A stretch of 9,583 bases of DNA, taken from the NCBI GenBank assembly GCA_030151825.1, contig JASLCP010000063.1:1-9583 (forward strand), in the 5' to 3' direction. A model generated the notes under the pieces. That model was not told the DNA's origin, did not search any database, and worked only from the letters and a program-made list of their open reading frames with translations. The position numbers and the translations under genes are program-made. Source of the stretch: Candidatus Saccharimonadales bacterium (GTDB lineage: Bacteria > Patescibacteriota > Saccharimonadia > Saccharimonadales > Saccharimonadaceae). Of this stretch, positions 6,137-9,583 are shown piece by piece (the stretch's first letter is position 1; every line of letters starts with the position of its first letter).

Positions 6137-6145
6137 TACTATAGT
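6137..6145 (+). promoter_or_regulatory. -10 box (TACTAT or TATAGT) of the four-helix membrane protein gene
   Basis: Two overlapping -10-like hexamers are present, TACTAT (6137-6142) and TATAGT (6140-6145). They end 12 and 9 bases before the ATG at 6155. Either gives a nearly leaderless mRNA and argues against the upstream in-frame TTG at 6122. Confidence 0.45.
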
Positions 6146-6154
6146 GATACGCTT

Positions 6155-6706
6155 ATGGCAAAAACAGATACACCAGTTCATTCGTCAAGTACTACTTTTT
6201 TCGGCGTGATTGGCTACATTAGTAGCACATTCCTATGGCTATTGGTTTTGGCGGGTGGAATCATGGCGTTTCCGGTGTCGGTCAATCAGTCGACGCAGCA
6301 GGTGCTAGTGACGCCACTGGCACGAATGAGTCAGCTGTCACCTGTGCACGAACCGAGCGCCCAGGCGCCACTGGCGATGATCTTTTTCGTTGGTATTTTA
6401 CTTTTTATCGTCTTTTGGGCATTTTCGTATGTCGCGTCACGGTTGTTGTCGCGAGCGATTCGTCGGCTGGCTCGTCTGAGTGGTCGTCGTTTGTCGAATG
6501 AACTATTTTTTAAGACGAAGTATATGGTGCATGCGTTAGCGATATTATTACTATTGGCATTTGTAGCACTGGCACCGGTACTATTGACTCTCAAGAGCGC
6601 AATCGCGATTTTGGGCGGGATTGCTGGCGCAGTCGGTATGGTGGCGATTGCAGTGCAGCGAGTGGTGGCAAAGCGACATGCGGTGCCGCTTGAGCATATT
6701 TTGTAG
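6155..6706 (+). CDS. Four-helix integral membrane protein of unknown function
   Basis: From the ATG at 6155 the protein has 183 residues. A TTG 33 bases upstream is in frame but precedes the likely promoter. Four hydrophobic helices are clear, at about residues 15-39, 72-98, 123-146 and 149-170. The first loop (40-71) is Ser/Gln/Pro-rich and probably extracytoplasmic. The second (99-122) is packed with Arg and Lys, so it should be cytosolic, as should both ends (positive-inside rule). The last helix pair contains a Gly-rich AILGGIAGAVGM that could allow tight helix packing. There is no catalytic signature and I recognise no family. It lies 38 bp before the pyrH ATG on the same strand, but pyrH has its own -10 boxes, so joint transcription is possible but not required. 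Confidence 0.75.
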   Translation: MAKTDTPVHSSSTTFFGVIGYISSTFLWLLVLAGGIMAFPVSVNQSTQQVLVTPLARMSQLSPVHEPSAQAPLAMIFFVGILLFIVFWAFSYVASRLLSRAIRRLARLSGRRLSNELFFKTKYMVHALAILLLLAFVALAPVLLTLKSAIAILGGIAGAVGMVAIAVQRVVAKRHAVPLEHIL

Positions 6707-6715
6707 TCGGTCGAC

Positions 6716-6736
6716 TATACTATCGTTTGCTATACT
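6716..6736 (+). promoter_or_regulatory. Tandem -10 boxes of pyrH (second one TGC-TATACT)
   Basis: The octamer CTATACTA occurs twice, 15 bases apart, placing TATACT at 6716-6721 and 6731-6736. The second has an extended TGC and ends 8 bases before the ATG at 6745, so it would give a nearly leaderless mRNA. The first would give a leader of roughly 17 bases. Confidence 0.5.
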
Positions 6737-6744
6737 AAGTGTAT

Positions 6745-7455
6745 ATGTATAAACGAGTCTTACTAAAACTTTCAGGGGAACAACTACAAGGTAAATTTGA
6801 CGGCGGATTTGACGCCGAACGAGCTGCATGGATTGCTGACGAGATCAAGAAAGCGACCGAGCAAGGTGCCGAGATTATCGTGATGATTGGTGGCGGCAAT
6901 TATGCTCGCGGAGCACAGTTGACCGGTGGCGGCGTGCAGCGCGTGACAGCCGACAATATCGGTATGATGGCGACGATGATGAATGCAGTGGCGCTTGCCG
7001 ATGTCTTTAATGCGCATGGCGTGCCGGCGCGAGCGTTGACGAATATTCAGGCCGATCAAGTAGCTGACCGATTTACCCATCGCCGAGCCTTGTCGCATTT
7101 GGACAAGGGTCGCGTGGTGATTGTGGCAGGCGGTATTGGTCGCCCCTATCTGACCACAGATACTGCAGCGGTCAGCTTGGCACTCGAGATGGACTGTGAT
7201 GTGATTTTAAAGGCGACTAAGGTGGACGGCGTCTATGATAGCGACCCGATGGTGAACGATTCAGCGGTCAAGTTCGATCGATTGACACTCAAAGAGGCGG
7301 TCGAGCGTCCGGATATCAAAGTGATGGACCAGGCGGCAATTGCCCTGGCTGACGACCACGATCAATCGATTATTGTCTTTGCCCTACTCGACGAAGGCAA
7401 CATTGCTCGCGCAGTAGCCGGAGAGGCCGTCGGTACGACAATTGCTGCCAAGTAG
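6745..7455 (+). CDS. pyrH: UMP kinase (uridylate kinase)
   Basis: This 236-residue enzyme phosphorylates UMP to UDP with ATP. It belongs to the bacterial amino-acid-kinase-fold family, usually a cytoplasmic hexamer. Motifs in order are KLSGE (8-12, phosphate binding), GGGNYARG (49-56), DNIGMMATMMNAVAL (70-84, UMP site), AGGIGRPYLTTDTAA (128-142, nucleotide site) and LKATKVDGVYDSDP (155-168). Length is normal. The in-frame GTG at 6739 begins only 2 bases after TATACT, so the ATG at 6745, which gives the usual MYKRVLLKLSGE start, is preferred. In reduced CPR genomes this enzyme feeds salvaged UMP into the UTP/CTP pool. It converges with a glycosyltransferase gene with 9 bp between the stop codons. 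No terminator is visible between them. Confidence 0.97.
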   Translation: MYKRVLLKLSGEQLQGKFDGGFDAERAAWIADEIKKATEQGAEIIVMIGGGNYARGAQLTGGGVQRVTADNIGMMATMMNAVALADVFNAHGVPARALTNIQADQVADRFTHRRALSHLDKGRVVIVAGGIGRPYLTTDTAAVSLALEMDCDVILKATKVDGVYDSDPMVNDSAVKFDRLTLKEAVERPDIKVMDQAAIALADDHDQSIIVFALLDEGNIARAVAGEAVGTTIAAK

Positions 7456-7464
7456 GCAAAACAA

Positions 7465-8541
7465 TTAGCGGTGCAGTTTCGTTGCTGCTTGTAGCAATTC
7501 CTTGGCGGATGCGTTCCAGTCAAACTGCACGATGTGCTCTTTGCCGTTTCTGACTAGGGCTGTGACCGTTTTTTGTGTATCGAGCTCCAGTACGCGATCG
7601 GCAAATTCGCGCGGTTTGTTAGCGCCAAAATAGAGTGCGCCGTCACCGGCGACTTCGTGGTGAATGGTTAGGTCGCTGACGACAGCCGGTACGCCAAGAG
7701 CTAATGCTTCGGCAAGTGGTAGGCCGTAGCCTTCATCGCGGCTGGCGCTCACCAAGGCGGCATCATCGGCCAAAATCTGAGCGTATTCTTGGTCGCTGAC
7801 TCCCCCGTGAAATATCACTTCGGCGTTTTTGGGGACGCAGTGTAATAATTCTTGTTTGCGCTTTGGGGTGATACGAGATAGCAAGTGCAGCGTTTTGCCC
7901 GGTAAATATTCCATACCGGCGATCAAGGCCTCGACGTTTTTGTAGCGCATAAATGACCCCATGTACACCAAGTTTTTTGGCGATTTTTTGACGACAACGT
8001 CATGATCCAGGTATTGTCGCAAGTTTTGAGGAGCGTTTGGGATAACAATAATTGGTCGTTTGGTCAGATTGACCGACTCAAAGTCGCGTTTGCTGGTGTG
8101 ACTGACGGTCGCTACCATATCGGCATGATTCAGCGTAATACGCTGCGGGATATAGGTCATGTGGTAAGCGCGCCACCCCAGTCGGACCGCCCTACTTAGT
8201 GACCGCGGCGGGGTGCGATGACGATAATAAATCATGTCATGCAGCGTCAGAATTAGTTTAAAGTGTCGCCCTATACTCCCCATCGTCTGCATCGGGCTAA
8301 ACACGACATCGGGATGATAGCGATTGAGCACGCGTGCGGTCAGCGGCTCGCGGGCCGAGGTTGGCGCGTGAATCAAGATCGTCGTGGCGTTTTTGGGCAA
8401 AAACGCTCGCTGTGCTGGATCACAGATGATAAAGGTCACTGGAGTGATGCGAGATAGTGCTGCACCCAGTTCGGCGCTATAGCGGCTGATGCCATCGTGA
8501 AAATCTGTGCGAATGTAACGAGCGTCAAAAAGCAGCTTCAT
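7465..8541 (-). CDS. GT4-type glycosyltransferase (GT-B fold)
   Basis: This 358-residue soluble or membrane-peripheral glycosyltransferase moves a sugar from a nucleotide-sugar donor to an unidentified acceptor. The N-terminal Rossmann half starts MKLLFDARYIRTDFHDGISRY, where the DGISRY turn is the family's Gly-rich acceptor-side loop. ATVSHTSKRDF (144-154) and IVIPNAP (165-171) are the usual linker strands. The C-terminal half has LVYMGSFMRYKNVEALI (191-207), resembling the 'YVGxxxxxKN' donor-domain start, and SRDEGYGLPLAEALALG, whose Glu270 and Glu278 form the E-x7-E signature. The pattern is closest to mannosyl/rhamnosyltransferases of surface polysaccharide pathways, but the sugar cannot be read from sequence. 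It is divergent from a second GT4 enzyme, so both may act on the same glycan or glycolipid. The start is supported by TATAAT ending 12 bases upstream. Confidence 0.93.
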   Translation of the reverse strand: MKLLFDARYIRTDFHDGISRYSAELGAALSRITPVTFIICDPAQRAFLPKNATTILIHAPTSAREPLTARVLNRYHPDVVFSPMQTMGSIGRHFKLILTLHDMIYYRHRTPPRSLSRAVRLGWRAYHMTYIPQRITLNHADMVATVSHTSKRDFESVNLTKRPIIVIPNAPQNLRQYLDHDVVVKKSPKNLVYMGSFMRYKNVEALIAGMEYLPGKTLHLLSRITPKRKQELLHCVPKNAEVIFHGGVSDQEYAQILADDAALVSASRDEGYGLPLAEALALGVPAVVSDLTIHHEVAGDGALYFGANKPREFADRVLELDTQKTVTALVRNGKEHIVQFDWNASAKELLQAATKLHR

Positions 8542-8553
8542 AATCTGCTTTCG

Positions 8554-8562
8554 ATTATATCA
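8554..8562 (-). promoter_or_regulatory. Extended -10 (TGA-TATAAT) of the minus-strand glycosyltransferase
   Basis: The minus strand carries TGA then TATAAT, which ends 12 bases before the ATG at 8541, giving a leader of about 6 bases. It is back-to-back with the divergent promoter at 8563-8571. Confidence 0.6.
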
Positions 8563-8571
8563 TGGTATAAT
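8563..8571 (+). promoter_or_regulatory. Extended -10 (TGG-TATAAT) of the plus-strand glycosyltransferase
   Basis: TGG then TATAAT ends 9 bases before the ATG at 8581, so the mRNA would have a leader of about 3 bases. There is no Shine-Dalgarno and no recognisable -35. Confidence 0.6.
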
Positions 8572-8580
8572 TATGTCAGT

Positions 8581-9583
8581 ATGAAAATCCTGATCGCAGC
8601 TGACCTGCACTGGCCGACCATTAATGGTGTCGCCACATTCAGTCGAAATCTTGCCAAAGGTCTGAGCGACCGTGGTCACGAAGTATTGGTTGTTGCCCCA
8701 AGCCAGACAGGTCGTGGCTACGAAGAGTACGACGGTAATTATCTGATCAAGCGCACACGTTCGGTACCGTTTCCGTTTTATCAAAATTTCAAAATCTCAC
8801 CGACACCCCAGATGGAAATGCGCAAAATCATCCGCGATTTTCAGCCCGATGTGATCCATATTCAGATGGCGATGTTTTTGGGGATGGCTGCTCGTACCTA
8901 TGCCCTCAAGTATAATATTCCACTGGTCGCGACCAATCACGCCATGCCCGAAAATTTGATGGATAATATCCGCCTACTAGCGCCGATTTCTAAACCAATT
9001 CAGTATTTAATGGTCGAGTACGGCGCGCGGTTCCACGCCAAAGCCGACTATATTACTCTGCCGACTCGCTCGGCAATCGATATGTTTGGCGAAGAGCGCA
9101 TCGGTAACGTACCGGTCGAACCAGTTAGTAACGGCATTGATCTGAGCAAATTTCAGCCAACGGCACCAGGTGATGCGATTTACGAAACATTTGGCTTGCC
9201 GCGCGACAAGCAAATCGTTAGCTATATCGGGCGACTTGATGCTGAAAAGCACGTGCCGGTACTGATCAGGGCTTTTACAAAAATTATGAATGAGGATCGC
9301 CACCTGTTGATTGTTGGCGACGGCACTGACGCCGAACATCTACGTAATATCGTATTGTCGACCGGTATTGATGACCGAGTGACGTTTACGGGTCGGGTGT
9401 CGGATGAAGAAATTGTCGAATTGCACAAAGTTGGCACGCTGTTTTGCGTCCCATCACCAGCGGAACTCCAGTGTATTGCTCTTTTGGAGGCGATGGCTAG
9501 CGGCAAGCCAGCCGTCGCAGTTGACGCCGGCGCATTATCAGAACTGTGCCAGGATGGGATTAACGGGATGCTGTGTGAAAAAG
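8581..9583 (+). CDS. GT4-type glycosyltransferase, likely lipid- or mannan-type (3' end outside window)
   Basis: The frame is open from ATG 8581 to the window edge, 334 codons, and lacks its last portion (complete GT4 enzymes usually reach about 370-400 residues). The N-terminus MKILIAADLHWPTINGVATF matches the 'D-x-x-x-P-x-x-N-G-V-A' acceptor loop of alpha-mannosyltransferases and diacylglycerol glucosyltransferases. PDVIHIQMAMFLGMAAR (89-105) and LVATNHAMPENL (115-126) follow. Then come VSNGIDLSKF (182-191), SYIGRLDAEKHVPVLIRAF (214-232), LLIVGDGTDAEHL (242-254) and the E-x7-E block AELQCIALLEAMASG, with Glu295 and Glu303. The usual Gly within that block is Cys298 here. The similarity pattern suggests a membrane-associated enzyme making a glycolipid or lipid-linked mannoside. 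This is inference from motif flavour. It is expressed divergently from the other GT4 gene. Confidence 0.93.
   Translation, partial: MKILIAADLHWPTINGVATFSRNLAKGLSDRGHEVLVVAPSQTGRGYEEYDGNYLIKRTRSVPFPFYQNFKISPTPQMEMRKIIRDFQPDVIHIQMAMFLGMAARTYALKYNIPLVATNHAMPENLMDNIRLLAPISKPIQYLMVEYGARFHAKADYITLPTRSAIDMFGEERIGNVPVEPVSNGIDLSKFQPTAPGDAIYETFGLPRDKQIVSYIGRLDAEKHVPVLIRAFTKIMNEDRHLLIVGDGTDAEHLRNIVLSTGIDDRVTFTGRVSDEEIVELHKVGTLFCVPSPAELQCIALLEAMASGKPAVAVDAGALSELCQDGINGMLCEK

Noticed and set aside
6122..6154. The upstream TTG as start of the four-helix membrane protein.
   Set aside because: The -10-like boxes at 6137-6145 lie inside that extension and the added residues look unlike a protein N-terminus, so ATG at 6155 is better.
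1..9583. CRISPR arrays, insertion sequences, phage genes, toxin-antitoxin pairs or an alternative UGA=Gly genetic code.
   Set aside because: There are no spaced repeats, transposase or phage-like proteins, or paired small toxin/antitoxin ORFs. Long genes carry no in-frame TGA and conserved glycines are encoded by GGN.

Overview
The window looks like chromosomal DNA from a bacterium of the Candidate Phyla Radiation (Patescibacteria), most probably the Saccharibacteria (TM7) lineage. This is an inference from roughly 50 % GC, very short intergenic gaps, a single-pass PEGA protein with a propeller-like ectodomain, a sortase with a long tyrosine/glutamine-rich cytosolic head, and a housekeeping set of smpB, pyrH and exoA. 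All long ORFs read through under standard stop assignments, which argues against the UGA=Gly code of Gracilibacteria and Absconditabacteria. No mobile element, CRISPR array, prophage or toxin-antitoxin pair is visible.

Layout from left to right. A short AT-rich stub may hold the end of an upstream membrane protein gene. A PEGA-domain membrane-anchored protein (+) converges with a sortase (-). A tRNA-Leu(CAA) gene (+) shares a tiny divergent promoter region with the sortase and ends in a clear intrinsic terminator. Three minus-strand genes follow: exodeoxyribonuclease III (exoA/xth), a small signal-anchored protein of unknown function, and a ribokinase-fold protein resembling NAD(P)H-hydrate dehydratase but lacking its catalytic motifs. 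A small orphan plus-strand gene with a textbook promoter and a strong terminator sits tail-to-tail with smpB (-). A four-helix membrane protein (+) and UMP kinase pyrH (+) follow. The window closes with two divergent GT4-type glycosyltransferases, the second cut off by the window edge.

Functionally the window mixes core maintenance with envelope biogenesis. The core genes cover DNA base-excision repair, trans-translation rescue, UMP phosphorylation and leucine decoding. The envelope genes are the sortase, the anchored PEGA protein, the small membrane proteins and two glycosyltransferases that may build glycolipids or surface glycans. There is no multi-gene pathway operon: orientation alternates almost gene by gene, and nearly every gene has its own -10 box.

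The most informative signal is in the promoters. Eight genes have a TATACT/TATAAT-like box ending only 6 to 12 bases before the start codon, often preceded by TGn. This predicts leaderless or nearly leaderless mRNAs driven by extended -10 promoters without a recognisable -35. A second genome-scale signal is that all ten complete protein genes stop with TAG (6) or TAA (4) and none with TGA. I do not see convincing evidence of a wholly new multi-component system. The best unknowns are the orphan gene beside smpB, the catalytically eroded ribokinase-fold protein and the sortase's cytosolic head.
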